Assembly (NCBI RefSeq): GCF_000876015.1
Contig: NZ_BBQM01000007.1
Coordinates: forward strand, 1 to 64,000
Direction: 5' to 3'
DNA from: Cupriavidus basilensis
Lineage (GTDB): Bacteria > Pseudomonadota > Gammaproteobacteria > Burkholderiales > Burkholderiaceae
Length of the DNA stretch: 64,000 nucleotides
The translations under genes were made by a program, and so were the position numbers. Position 1 is the first letter of the stretch. Every line of letters begins with the position of its first letter. A model generated the notes under the pieces. The model did not search any database. It had not been told where the DNA came from and worked only from the letters and a program-made list of their open reading frames with translations. This document shows positions 9,579-17,491 of this stretch, one piece after another.

Positions 9579-10847
9579 TCAGCCCAGCAGGTCCGACAGC
9601 GCCAGCGCCACCACCTTGGTGGCGCGGTTCAGGTCGTTCAGGCGCAGGTTCTCGTCCGAGTTGTGGCCGCGCGCTTCCATCAGCGTGCGCGGGCCGGCGC
9701 CGTACAGCACGGTCGGGATGCCGCGCGCGGTGTAGTGGCGCGCGTCGGTGTAGAGCGGCACGCCGTGCACGGGGATCTCCACGCCGAACACTTCCTCGGC
9801 GCGGCACTTGAGCGCGCCGATCAGCTTTTCCACGCCGGGCAGTTCCGACAGCGGCTCGGCCAGGATGATGCGCTCGACCTTGACCTCGATGCCCGGGCGC
9901 TCGGCCGCGGCCTTCTCCACCACGGCGCGGATCTCGCCCTCGGCGTCGAAGCCGATTTCCTCGGGGATCATGCGGCGGTCGACGCGGAACGTCACCAGGT
10001 CCGGCACCACGTTGGTGTTGATGCCGCCCTTGATCAGGCCGACGTTGAGCGTGGCGGTGTCGATGCCCGGCGTCTTCGACTTGCGCGTGGCCAGCTCGGC
10101 GCGCAGGCCGTAGATGGCCTGCAGGATGTGGGTGGCGGCCTCGATCGCGTCCACGCCGGTGTGCGGCATGGCGGCGTGGCCCTGCTTGCCCTTGACCGTG
10201 ACTTCCACGTGCAGGCAGCCGTTGTGGGCCGAGGTGATGCCGTAGGAGAAGCCCGCCGAGATGGCGTAGTCGGGCTTGCTCAGGCCCTGGTCGAGCAGGA
10301 ACTTCGGGCCGATGTCGCCGCCGGTTTCCTCGTCGTAGGTGAACTGCAGCTCGACCGTGCCGTTGAGCTGCGCGCCCTGCTGCTCGGCCGCCATCAGCGC
10401 CAGCAGGGCGTAGGTGTAGGTGGCGAAGTCGGACTTGGACACCGCCACGCCGCGGCCGTACATGACCGGGCCGTGCTCGCTGTCGCCGGTCTCGGCGCCG
10501 TAGGGGTCCCGGGTCCAGCCCAGGCCCGGCGGCACCACGTCGCCGTGCGCGTTCAGGGCGACGGTGGGGCCGCCGCTGCCGAAGCTCTTGCGCACCACCA
10601 GGTTGGTGGCGCTGATCATGCCGGCGGCCTTGACCAGCGCGTCGGGCACCTTGTGCGCCTCGACCTGGAAGCCCAGTCCCTTGAGCAGCGCCGCGGCGCG
10701 CCGGCTGTGCGCGTCGCAGTCGCCGGGCGGGTTGTCGGACGGCACCTTGACCAGTTCGGCCAGGAAGGCTTCCTGCGCGGGGCGCTGCGCGTCGATGTAG
10801 CTGGTCAGGGTGGTCTGCAGCGGGTTCACGTTGTCTCGTGCGGTCAT
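9579..10847 (-). CDS. M20-family zinc metallopeptidase / deacylase (ArgE/DapE-like)
   Basis: The 422-residue enzyme has the M20 plan: NAHGDVVPPG (about residues 96-105) with the first metal His/Asp, YGRGVAVSKSD near 127, the catalytic TYDEETGGD near 170, and a dimerisation insert containing GKQGHAAMPHTGVDA. Its substrate, an N-acyl amino acid or small peptide, is unknown. It lies 53 bases downstream of a second amidohydrolase. Both are divergent from dctA, suggesting use of one compound whose uptake involves DctA. The start is ATG at 10847. Confidence 0.9.
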   Translation of the reverse strand: MTARDNVNPLQTTLTSYIDAQRPAQEAFLAELVKVPSDNPPGDCDAHSRRAAALLKGLGFQVEAHKVPDALVKAAGMISATNLVVRKSFGSGGPTVALNAHGDVVPPGLGWTRDPYGAETGDSEHGPVMYGRGVAVSKSDFATYTYALLALMAAEQQGAQLNGTVELQFTYDEETGGDIGPKFLLDQGLSKPDYAISAGFSYGITSAHNGCLHVEVTVKGKQGHAAMPHTGVDAIEAATHILQAIYGLRAELATRKSKTPGIDTATLNVGLIKGGINTNVVPDLVTFRVDRRMIPEEIGFDAEGEIRAVVEKAAAERPGIEVKVERIILAEPLSELPGVEKLIGALKCRAEEVFGVEIPVHGVPLYTDARHYTARGIPTVLYGAGPRTLMEARGHNSDENLRLNDLNRATKVVALALSDLLG

Positions 10848-10900
10848 GTCTGGTCTCTGATCTTTGCGTGTCTGGGAAATGCGGGGGAATGCGGCGTGCC

Positions 10901-12163
10901 TTATCGCTGCGGCGCGAAGTGCTCGACGAAATCGCTGAACACCGCCGCCGCGCTGGCCGCGTCGGCGGCGGTCATGGTTTCGGTGGGATGGTGGCTGATG
11001 CCGCCGTTGCCGCAGCGCACGAACAGCATCGCCACGTCGGCGATGGCGGAGATCGCCATCGCGTCGTGGCCGGCGCCGGACGGCAGGTGGCGCACCGGCA
11101 GGCCCTGGCGCGCGATGGCGTCGGCCCACTGCGCCTGCAGCCACGGCGCGCACGGCACGCTCGCGGCCTCGTGCGTCTTGCGGATCTGCGCGCGCACGTT
11201 GCGGCGCGCGCACACGCGCTCGATCTCGGCCAGCACGTCGTCCACCGCGGCCCGTCGCACCGCGTCCTCGCCGGCACGGATGTCGATCGAGAACACCGCG
11301 CGGCCCGGCACCACGTTGGTGGCGCCGTTGGGCACGTCGAACTGGCCCACCGTGCCGACCAGCCCGGGCAGGCCGCCGCAGCGGCGCTCGATGAACAGGC
11401 CGATCTCGGCGCCGGCCATCGCCGCGTCGCGGCGCATGTCCATCGGTACCGTGCCGGCGTGGCCGGCGAGGCCTTCCAGCTCGACGATGAAACGGGTGGC
11501 GCCCGAGATCGCCGTCACCACGCCCAGCGGCAGCCCTTCGTTGAGCAGCACCGGACCCTGCTCGATATGCACTTCCACGAAGGCCAGCACCTGCGCGCGC
11601 GGATGCGCGGCGGCGGGCAGGCCGGCCGGGTCGAAGCCGGCCTCGCGCATCGCCTCGCGCATGGTCTTGCCGGCCTCGTCCACGTTGTCGAGCACGTTGG
11701 TGTCGAAGGTGCCGGCGATGGCGCGGCTGCCCAGCAGCGTGGCCTTGAAGCGCACGCCCTCTTCCTCGGCGAAGCCCACCACCTCGATGGCGAACGGGAA
11801 GCGCCTGCCCTGCCGGTGCCACCCGGCCACGCAGGCGATCGGCAGGATCACGCCGAGGTTGCCGTCGTAGCGGCCGGCGTCGCGCACGGTGTCGAAGTGC
11901 GAGCCGGTGAGCAGCGCCGGCGCGCCGGGCGTGGCGCCCTCGTAGCGGCCGATCACGTTGCCGGCGGCGTCGCGCCGCACCGTCATGCCGGCCTCGCGCA
12001 TCCACGCGGCCAGTTGCGCCGCGGCGCCGTGGTGGGCGCCGGTCAGGTAGGTGCGGGTGAGCAGACCGGGCTGCTCGGTGTGGACGGCGAGGTCGTCGGC
12101 CCAGGCCATGATGCGCGCGCCGGTCTCGGCGCTGCCGGGGGCGGGCGTGAGGGTTGCTGCCAT
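10901..12163 (-). CDS. Zn-dependent hydantoinase/carbamoylase-family amidase (AllC/HyuC-like)
   Basis: This 420-residue M20-related amidase shows LLTGSHFDTVRDAGRYDG (first metal site), FAEEEGVRF (catalytic Glu pair) and EVHIEQGPVL, the marks of N-carbamoyl-L-amino-acid hydrolases, allantoate amidohydrolases and beta-ureidopropionases. It releases ammonia and CO2 from a carbamoylated substrate that cannot be told from sequence. The ATG at 12163 follows CAGGAGA. The longer upstream frame is not supported. It probably forms an operon with the M20 peptidase gene. Confidence 0.9.
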   Translation of the reverse strand: MAATLTPAPGSAETGARIMAWADDLAVHTEQPGLLTRTYLTGAHHGAAAQLAAWMREAGMTVRRDAAGNVIGRYEGATPGAPALLTGSHFDTVRDAGRYDGNLGVILPIACVAGWHRQGRRFPFAIEVVGFAEEEGVRFKATLLGSRAIAGTFDTNVLDNVDEAGKTMREAMREAGFDPAGLPAAAHPRAQVLAFVEVHIEQGPVLLNEGLPLGVVTAISGATRFIVELEGLAGHAGTVPMDMRRDAAMAGAEIGLFIERRCGGLPGLVGTVGQFDVPNGATNVVPGRAVFSIDIRAGEDAVRRAAVDDVLAEIERVCARRNVRAQIRKTHEAASVPCAPWLQAQWADAIARQGLPVRHLPSGAGHDAMAISAIADVAMLFVRCGNGGISHHPTETMTAADAASAAAVFSDFVEHFAPQR

Positions 12164-12566
12164 GCGTGTCTCCTGCTGGAAGTGCGCGAATGCGGTGTGG
12201 CGCCGCCACATGCAAGCCCCGCGCCAGCGCCGCCGGGGGGCTGGCCGGGCCGGTCCCGACGGCGCCGCGGCTCTCGCGGCGAGAGCGCTATTCTGTGCGA
12301 TGCATGGTAGCACAGTGAATTCAAAAATTGCATACAAAAATGATATGCACTATATTGACTGGCACGTTCCGACAATGCGCCGCCGACAATCCCGTCCGGA
12401 CAACGCATTGCGCGGGTTCCGCTCCAACAGGAGGGCCTCCCGCGCACGCCGCCGCCCGCACCCGGCGCGGCGCACGGCACGCCAGGCCGGCGTCGCGCGC
12501 CGGCATTCCTGCTGCTTTCGACAGGTCGCGCCAGCCTTCGCATGGACGCGCCGCATGGAGACAACG
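12164..12566 (+). promoter_or_regulatory. dctA promoter with palindromic operator
   Basis: A good sigma70 promoter is present: TTGCAT (12328-12333), a 17-base spacer and TATATT (12351-12356). Inside the spacer lies the palindrome TGCATA-N9-TATGCA (12329-12349), and TTGCATACAA resembles GntR/FCD-family sites. A repressor bound there would block polymerase directly. The GntR protein encoded just after dctA is the obvious candidate. About 200 bases of untranslated leader follow, in which I see no structure worth naming. Confidence 0.65.
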
Positions 12567-13991
12567 ATGCACCCAGCAGTCCAGCCAGGGCAGGCTTCCG
12601 GCCGCCCGCAGTCCGCTCCGCAATCCCCGCTCGCGCGCTTCGCGCGCTCGCTGTTCGGCCAGGTCCTGATCGCCCTGCTGCTGGGCACGCTGCTCGGCCT
12701 GTTCTTCCCCGAGTTCGCCGCGCAGCTCAAGCCGCTCGGCGACGCCTTCATCAAGCTGATCAAGATGCTGATCGGCCCGATCGTGTTCTGCGTGGTGGTG
12801 GCCGGCATCTGCGGCGCGGGCGAACTGAAGAAAGTGGGCCGCGTCGGCATCAAGGCGGTGTTCTATTTCGAGGTGGTCACCACCATCGCGCTGGCGCTGG
12901 GCATCGCGCTGGCCTACCTGTTCCATCCCGGCACCGGCATGAACGTCAACCCGGCCTCGCTCGACGCCTCGGCGATGGCGGCCTACGTCGACAGCGCCGG
13001 CAAGATCAAGAGCGCGGGCACGGCGGACTTCCTGCTCAAGCTGATCCCCAACACGGTGATGGGCGCGTTCGCCAGCGGCGACGTGCTGCAGGTGCTGCTG
13101 GTGTCGATCCTGTTCGGCTGCGCGCTGTCGCTGGTGGGCGAGCGCGGCCGCCCGCTGGTGGGCATCATCGACACGTTCTCGCACACGCTGTTCAAGATGA
13201 TGGGCTTCATCATCAAGCTCGCGCCGCTGGGCGTGCTCGGCGCGGTGGCGTTCACGGTGGGCAAGTACGGCATCGGCTCGCTCAAGCAGCTCGGCTACCT
13301 GGTGGTGGTGTTCTACGGCGCGGTGGCGCTGTTCGTGCTGGTGGTGCTGGGCACGGTGATGCGCCTGTGCGGCTTCTCGGTGCTCAAGCTGATCCGCTAC
13401 CTGCGCGCCGAGCTGGTGGTGGTGCTGGGCACCGCGTCGTCCGACAGCGTGCTGCCGCAGGTGATGAAGAAGCTCGAATTCCTGGGCATCAAGAAGTCGG
13501 TGGTGGGGCTGGTGATCCCGACCGGCTACTCGTTCAACCTCGACGCGTTCTCGATCTACCTGACGCTGGCCGCGGTGTTCATCGCCCAGGCCACCAACAC
13601 GCCGCTGGCGCTGGGCGACCTGCTCGGCATCCTGGCGGTGGCGCTGGTCACGTCCAAGGGCGCGCATGGCATTCCCGGCTCGGCCATCGTGATCCTGGCG
13701 GCCACGCTGTCGGCGCATCCGGCGATTCCCGCCATCGGCCTGGTGCTGGTGCTGTCGGTGGACTGGTTCATCGGCATCGCGCGCGCGGTCGGCAACCTGA
13801 TCGGCAACTGCGTGGCGACCGTGGTGGTGGCCGCCTGGGAGAAGGACATCGACCGCGTGCGCGCGCACGACGTGCTCGACGGCCGCATCGACGCGGCCGA
13901 GCTCGACGCCGGCCTCGCTCCGGCCCCGCACGAAGCAGACCAGGCCACTCCCGGGACGGCCCCGCTGCCCGGCGCGGCCGCGGGGCGCTAG
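12567..13991 (+). CDS. dctA: C4-dicarboxylate/H+ or Na+ symporter DctA
   Basis: The 474-residue inner-membrane carrier belongs to the dicarboxylate/amino acid:cation symporter family. It shows LKPLGDAFIKLIKMLIGPIVF early, GTASSDSVLP (the serine-rich re-entrant loop) and PTGYSFNLD (cation/substrate site). It imports succinate, fumarate, malate or orotate-like acids. ATG at 12567 is preferred over 12555 because GGAG sits 6 bases before it. A charged cytoplasmic tail ends the protein. The gntR gene follows after 45 bases, so the two probably form one transcript. Confidence 0.93.
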   Translation: MHPAVQPGQASGRPQSAPQSPLARFARSLFGQVLIALLLGTLLGLFFPEFAAQLKPLGDAFIKLIKMLIGPIVFCVVVAGICGAGELKKVGRVGIKAVFYFEVVTTIALALGIALAYLFHPGTGMNVNPASLDASAMAAYVDSAGKIKSAGTADFLLKLIPNTVMGAFASGDVLQVLLVSILFGCALSLVGERGRPLVGIIDTFSHTLFKMMGFIIKLAPLGVLGAVAFTVGKYGIGSLKQLGYLVVVFYGAVALFVLVVLGTVMRLCGFSVLKLIRYLRAELVVVLGTASSDSVLPQVMKKLEFLGIKKSVVGLVIPTGYSFNLDAFSIYLTLAAVFIAQATNTPLALGDLLGILAVALVTSKGAHGIPGSAIVILAATLSAHPAIPAIGLVLVLSVDWFIGIARAVGNLIGNCVATVVVAAWEKDIDRVRAHDVLDGRIDAAELDAGLAPAPHEADQATPGTAPLPGAAAGR

Positions 13992-14036
13992 AATCTCGGC
14001 ATTCCTGATCACGAGAGGCCGCCCCGGCGCGCCACC

Positions 14037-14726
14037 ATGCCCGAGCACATCGACCCTGCCATGACCTCCGAAGCGATCGCCGACGACATCGTCGCGGCCA
14101 TCGTTTCGCACCGGCTGCCGCCCGGCACCAAGCTGCGCGAGGAGGCGCTGGCCAGCGTCTACCGCGTCAGCCGCACCAAGGTGCGCGCCGCGCTGCTGAT
14201 GCTGTCCAAGGACAAGGTCATCCAGATCGTGCCGGACAAGGGCGCCTTCGTGGCCAAGCCCAGCGCGGAGGAAGCGCGCGAGGTCTTCGCGGTGCGCCGC
14301 ATCCTGGAGGCGGCGCTGGCGCGCGAATTCGTGGCGCGCGCGGGCGCGGCCGACTACAAGCGCATCGACCGCCATCTGGCCGCCGAGAAAAAGGCGCTGG
14401 CCGGCAGCGACGCGCAGCTGCGCACGCGCCTGCTGGGCGACTTCCACATCCTGCTGGCCGAGGTGGTCGGCAACGGCGTGCTGACCGGCATGCTGCAGGA
14501 GCTGTCGATGCGCAGCGCCGTGATCACCATGCTCTACCAGTCGCGCCGCGATGCCGCCTGCTCGTCCGACGAGCACCGCGAGTTCATCGAGGCCGCGCGC
14601 GCCGGCGACGCCGAGCGCGCGGTGACGCTGATGGTGGCGCATCTGAACCACGTCGAGGCGGCCCTGCATTTCGAGGAGCTGCCCGCCGCGCGCGGCAAGG
14701 ACCTGGTCACGGCGCTGCTGGCCTGA
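14037..14726 (+). CDS. GntR-family regulator with FCD ligand domain
   Basis: The 229-residue repressor has an N-terminal winged helix (about residues 12-76, PPGTKLREEALASVYRVSRT) and a C-terminal all-helical FCD domain (about 85-210) with the metal-binding Asp/His pattern: D in LGDFH, H in VAHLNH and DEH. FCD regulators sense organic acids. Its position directly after dctA, and the palindrome over the dctA promoter, suggest it controls that promoter and thereby its own synthesis. Confidence 0.9.
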   Translation: MPEHIDPAMTSEAIADDIVAAIVSHRLPPGTKLREEALASVYRVSRTKVRAALLMLSKDKVIQIVPDKGAFVAKPSAEEAREVFAVRRILEAALAREFVARAGAADYKRIDRHLAAEKKALAGSDAQLRTRLLGDFHILLAEVVGNGVLTGMLQELSMRSAVITMLYQSRRDAACSSDEHREFIEAARAGDAERAVTLMVAHLNHVEAALHFEELPAARGKDLVTALLA

Positions 14727-14742
14727 GCGGCGCGCCGGCCTT

Positions 14743-14785
14743 TTGACCGAGGTCAATGCGCGCGGGGCCGGACTGCCCCAATATT
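14743..14785 (+). promoter_or_regulatory. FNR/Anr-type box and class II promoter
   Basis: TTGAC-CGAG-GTCAA (14743-14756) is a perfect palindrome of the FNR/Anr/Crp half-site type (TTGAY-N4-RTCAA). A -10-like AATATT lies at 14780-14785. With transcription starting near 14791 the box is centred at -41.5, the usual position for FNR-activated promoters. No protein gene follows for over 500 bases; a structured RNA candidate does. Confidence 0.6.
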
Positions 14786-14790
14786 CAAAC

Positions 14791-14881
14791 CGTCATGAAG
14801 CTGCGGGGGCGCGCTTCATGACACTGGGCGGTCCCCCTGTGGACCCCCGCCCGCACGCCGGCCTGGGTGCGGGCTTTTTCG
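14791..14881 (+). ncRNA. Candidate FNR-controlled small RNA (about 90 nt)
   Basis: Starting at the predicted +1 is a 10-base-pair hairpin, GTCATGAAGC (14792-14801) with GCTTCATGAC (14813-14822). A short hairpin GGTCC-CCCTGT-GGACC (14830-14845) follows, and then a terminator hairpin with a T-run. C-rich single-stranded segments, such as CCCCC next to the middle hairpin, could pair with Shine-Dalgarno sequences, as seen in many regulatory RNAs. No coding frame with a ribosome-binding site fits. Together with the FNR-type promoter this looks like an oxygen-responsive sRNA. No known family is recognised by eye. Confidence 0.55.
14849..14879 (+). terminator. Intrinsic terminator of the sRNA candidate
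   Basis: GCCCGCAC / GTGCGGGC forms a perfect 8-base stem with a 10-base loop, directly followed by five T. It can also stop read-through from gntR. Confidence 0.8.
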
Positions 14882-15331
14882 TTTACGCGGCCGGTTTTGC
14901 GCGGCGCGTCCCGCTCCGCTCCCTGTCCCGCTCCCTGCCCTGCTCTCCATTCTTTCCCCAGGTTTACCCCTGCCCGCTTGTTGCGCGCCATGCGCACCCC
15001 TGTTGCCTGAGATGCGCGTGATCGAATCGCGGCATCGGAGTAGCATGTCGGAGGCCCGGACCAGGCGCCGGCCGGCCCCGCCCGGCACCACAGAAAAAAG
15101 CAGAAGACAGGAGACAGACATGACCCGTTCAGCCTCGCCCGCCGCGCACCGCCGCGGCTGAAGCGGCGGCCCGCCCATCCGGCGCCGGGCCTCACCCGAT
15201 TTCCACCAGTCCGACCCGCGACGGCGGCCGCAAGCCCGGCGCCGCCCCGGCCGGCGCGCGGCATCCGTCCGCCGCGCCCGGCAGGCCGGCCCGACCCGTT
15301 TCTCTTCGTTCCAACCGACAAGGATGCCAGC
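14882..15331. other. Intergenic region with a 13-codon mini-ORF
   Basis: No full gene is visible. At 15120-15161 a very short frame (MTRSASPAAHRRG, stop) follows an unusually good ribosome-binding site ACAGGAGACAGAC, the best in this neighbourhood. It may be a leader peptide for the crotonase gene 170 bases downstream or the remnant of a lost gene start. The rest is GC-rich, with no T-run hairpin. Confidence 0.35.
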
Positions 15332-16108
15332 ATGACCTCTCCCGTGCTCTACCACGCCGCCGAAGGCGTCGCCACCATCACCCTGAACCGCCCCGACGTG
15401 CTCAACGCGCTCAACGCCGAACTGTTGGCCGAGCTGCGCGCCGCGGTGGAGCGCGCCGCGCAGGACGACGCCGTGCGCGCGCTGGTGCTCACCGGCAACG
15501 GCCGCGGCTTCTGCGCCGGCGCCGACCTGGCCGGGCGCCAGGGCGAGATGAAGGATTCCGGCACGCTGCTGCGCGAGCGCTACCACCCGATCATCCTGGC
15601 GCTGCGCAGCATGCCCAAGCCCGTCGTCACCTCGGTCAACGGCGTGGCCGCCGGCGCCGGCATGAGCCTGGCGCTGGCCGGCGACGTGGTGCTGGCCGGC
15701 CGCTCGGCCTCGTTCCTGCAGGCGTTCTCCAAGATCGGCCTGGTGCCCGACGCCGGCAGCACCTACTTCCTGCCGCGCTACGCCGGCGAGATGCGCGCCC
15801 GCGCGCTGGCCATCCTGGCCGAGAAGATCGACGCCGAGGAAGCGCACCGCATCGGCCTGGTGTGGAAGGTCCACGCGGACGACGCGCTGGCCGCCGAAAC
15901 CGCCAGGCTCGCCGCACACCTCGCGCAGATGCCCACGTTCGCCTACGGCCTCATCAAGGAAGCGCTCAACGCCAGCTTCGACAGCAACCTGCCCGACCAG
16001 CTCGAGCGCGAAGCCTCGCTGCAGACGCGCGCCTCGGGCAGCCAGGACTTCAAGGAGGGCGTGGCGGCGTTCCTGGAAAAGCGCAAGCCGCAGTTCAAGG
16101 GGCGTTGA
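15332..16108 (+). CDS. Enoyl-CoA hydratase/isomerase (PaaG-like)
   Basis: A 258-residue crotonase-fold enzyme. The oxyanion hole is formed by GRGFCAGADL (about residues 57-66) and NGVAAGAGMSLALAGD (about 102-117). At the catalytic loop, FLQAFSKIGLVPDAGST carries an Asp instead of the usual second Glu. The combination resembles PaaG, the ring-opening isomerase of phenylacetyl-CoA degradation, more than a standard hydratase. No other paa genes are in the window, so the pathway is open. AAGGA lies 8 bases before the ATG. Confidence 0.83.
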   Translation: MTSPVLYHAAEGVATITLNRPDVLNALNAELLAELRAAVERAAQDDAVRALVLTGNGRGFCAGADLAGRQGEMKDSGTLLRERYHPIILALRSMPKPVVTSVNGVAAGAGMSLALAGDVVLAGRSASFLQAFSKIGLVPDAGSTYFLPRYAGEMRARALAILAEKIDAEEAHRIGLVWKVHADDALAAETARLAAHLAQMPTFAYGLIKEALNASFDSNLPDQLEREASLQTRASGSQDFKEGVAAFLEKRKPQFKGR

Positions 16109-16156
16109 GCCGCCGCGCGGACACCCGCGTGGACGATGATGCGCCGGTGGTTTGCC

Positions 16157-16206
16157 CCCCCTCCCGCGAGCGGGAAAGGGGAGCAAGCAGGCGGCGGAGA
16201 GGGCAA
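16157..16206. repeat. Solitary REP-like palindromic element
   Basis: CCCTCCCGC-GAGC-GGGAAAGGGG followed by a GGCGGAGAGGG segment matches the repeat found twice in inverted order at 24502-24650. It sits in the 171-base gap between the two crotonase genes. Confidence 0.6.
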
Positions 16207-16279
16207 GTGCCGACGCTTGCCCGCGCGCGACGGTACGCACAGACCACACACCAGACACCAGACACGGAAGCCCACAACG

Positions 16280-17116
16280 ATGACCGACCCCGCACACGGC
16301 GCGCAGCGCATCGTCCTCACCATCGACCGCGGCGTGGCCGAGGTCCGGCTCAACCGCCCCGACAAGATGAACGCGCTCGACCCCGCCATGTTCGACGCGC
16401 TGATCGAGACCGGCCAGCGCCTCATGAACGAGCCGGACCTGCGCGCGGTGGTGCTGTCCGGCGAAGGCCGCGCGTTCTGCGCGGGGCTCGACATGCAGAG
16501 CATGGCCGGCATTGCCGATGGCGCCAGCGGCGGCATCGGCGCGGGCCGGCTGGCCGCGCGCACGCACGGCATCTCCAACCGGCCGCAGTACGCCTGCATG
16601 GTGTGGCGCGAGCTGCCGGTGCCGGTGATCGCCGCGGTGCACGGCGTGGCCTTCGGCGGCGGGCTGCAGGTGGCGCTCGGCGCCGACCTGCGCTACGTCG
16701 GCGCGGACACGCGCATGTCGGTGATGGAGATCAAGTGGGGACTGGTGCCGGACATGGCCGGCATGCTGCTGATGCGCGGCCTGGTGCGCCCGGACCGGCT
16801 GCGCGAGCTGGTCTACAGCGGCCGCATCGTCGGCGCCGAGGAAGCCTGCGCGCTCGGCCTGGCCACCGCGCTGGTGGACGACCCGCGCGCCGCCGCGCTG
16901 GCCGCCGCGCGCGAGATCGCCGGCCGCAGCCCCGACGCCATCCGCGCGGCCAAGCGGCTGCTGCGCGCCGGCGAGGACGGCGGGGGCCACGACGGCGCCG
17001 CCATCCTGCGGGCGGAATCGGTCGAGCAGGACCGCCTGATCGGCACCGCCAACCAGCGCGAGGCGGTGCTCGCCAACCTGGAAAAACGCGCGCCGGTGTT
17101 CAAGCCGGCCGCCTAG
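16280..17116 (+). CDS. Crotonase / enoyl-CoA hydratase family protein
   Basis: The 278-residue protein has the crotonase fold: RLNRPDKMNALD near residue 24, GRAFCAGLDM near 63, HGVAFGGGLQVALGAD near 118 and MEIKWGLVPDMAGM near 145 with one acidic residue in each catalytic position. It carries a 20-residue Gly/Ala insertion after the first loop. The substrate is unknown. ATG at 16280 is used because the upstream part of the frame runs through the REP-like element. It converges on the DUF2784 gene with only 3 bases between stops. Confidence 0.82.
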   Translation: MTDPAHGAQRIVLTIDRGVAEVRLNRPDKMNALDPAMFDALIETGQRLMNEPDLRAVVLSGEGRAFCAGLDMQSMAGIADGASGGIGAGRLAARTHGISNRPQYACMVWRELPVPVIAAVHGVAFGGGLQVALGADLRYVGADTRMSVMEIKWGLVPDMAGMLLMRGLVRPDRLRELVYSGRIVGAEEACALGLATALVDDPRAAALAAAREIAGRSPDAIRAAKRLLRAGEDGGGHDGAAILRAESVEQDRLIGTANQREAVLANLEKRAPVFKPAA

Positions 17117-17119
17117 CGC

Positions 17120-17491
17120 TCACGCGCGCCGGCCGCGCCGCCGGCGCCACAGCACCGCGTAGACCGCCGCGTTGAGCACCAGCACCAGCGCGCCCAGCAC
17201 GAACTGCGCGTGGCGCGTGAGGCCGTCCGGATAGATCAGCGGCATGACGTAGTGCTGCACGAAATCGCCGCCGTAGGCCTGCTGCCCGGCGCGCTCGCGC
17301 AGCGCATTCTCCAGCGGCGTGAGCGGGCAGATCCAGCCGCTCCACTCCACCGCCACGCCCCACGCCGCCGCCGGCAGGTGCAGCCACGCCAGCCGCGGCC
17401 AGCGCAGCACCAGCACGCCGCCGAACGTCACGAACAGGATGAAGGCCAGGTGCGCCAGCACCACCGCGCCGGCCAGCCACGCCGCCATCAT
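17120..17491 (-). CDS. DUF2784 small membrane protein
   Basis: The 123 residues form three to four membrane helices with the conserved elements of DUF2784: VLAHLAFILFVTFGG, WICPLTPLEN and the YPDGLTR region. No function is known for the family. Its start codon overlaps the stop of the preceding LysR gene (ATGA at 17488-17491), so translation is probably coupled and the two are one transcript. Confidence 0.85.
   Translation of the reverse strand: MMAAWLAGAVVLAHLAFILFVTFGGVLVLRWPRLAWLHLPAAAWGVAVEWSGWICPLTPLENALRERAGQQAYGGDFVQHYVMPLIYPDGLTRHAQFVLGALVLVLNAAVYAVLWRRRRGRRA

Noticed and set aside
12321-14756. An 811-codon minus-strand frame over dctA and gntR
   Set aside because: Rich in His, Gln and Arg with no motif; antisense to two well-supported genes.
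14743-15021. An open frame across the sRNA candidate
   Set aside because: It has no ribosome-binding site, reads through a strong terminator hairpin and resembles no protein family; the RNA interpretation explains the structure better.
15332-17116. Assignment of the two crotonases to a phenylacetate (paa) cluster
   Set aside because: Only PaaG-like sequence features are present; no paaABCDE, paaK or paaZ gene is in the window.
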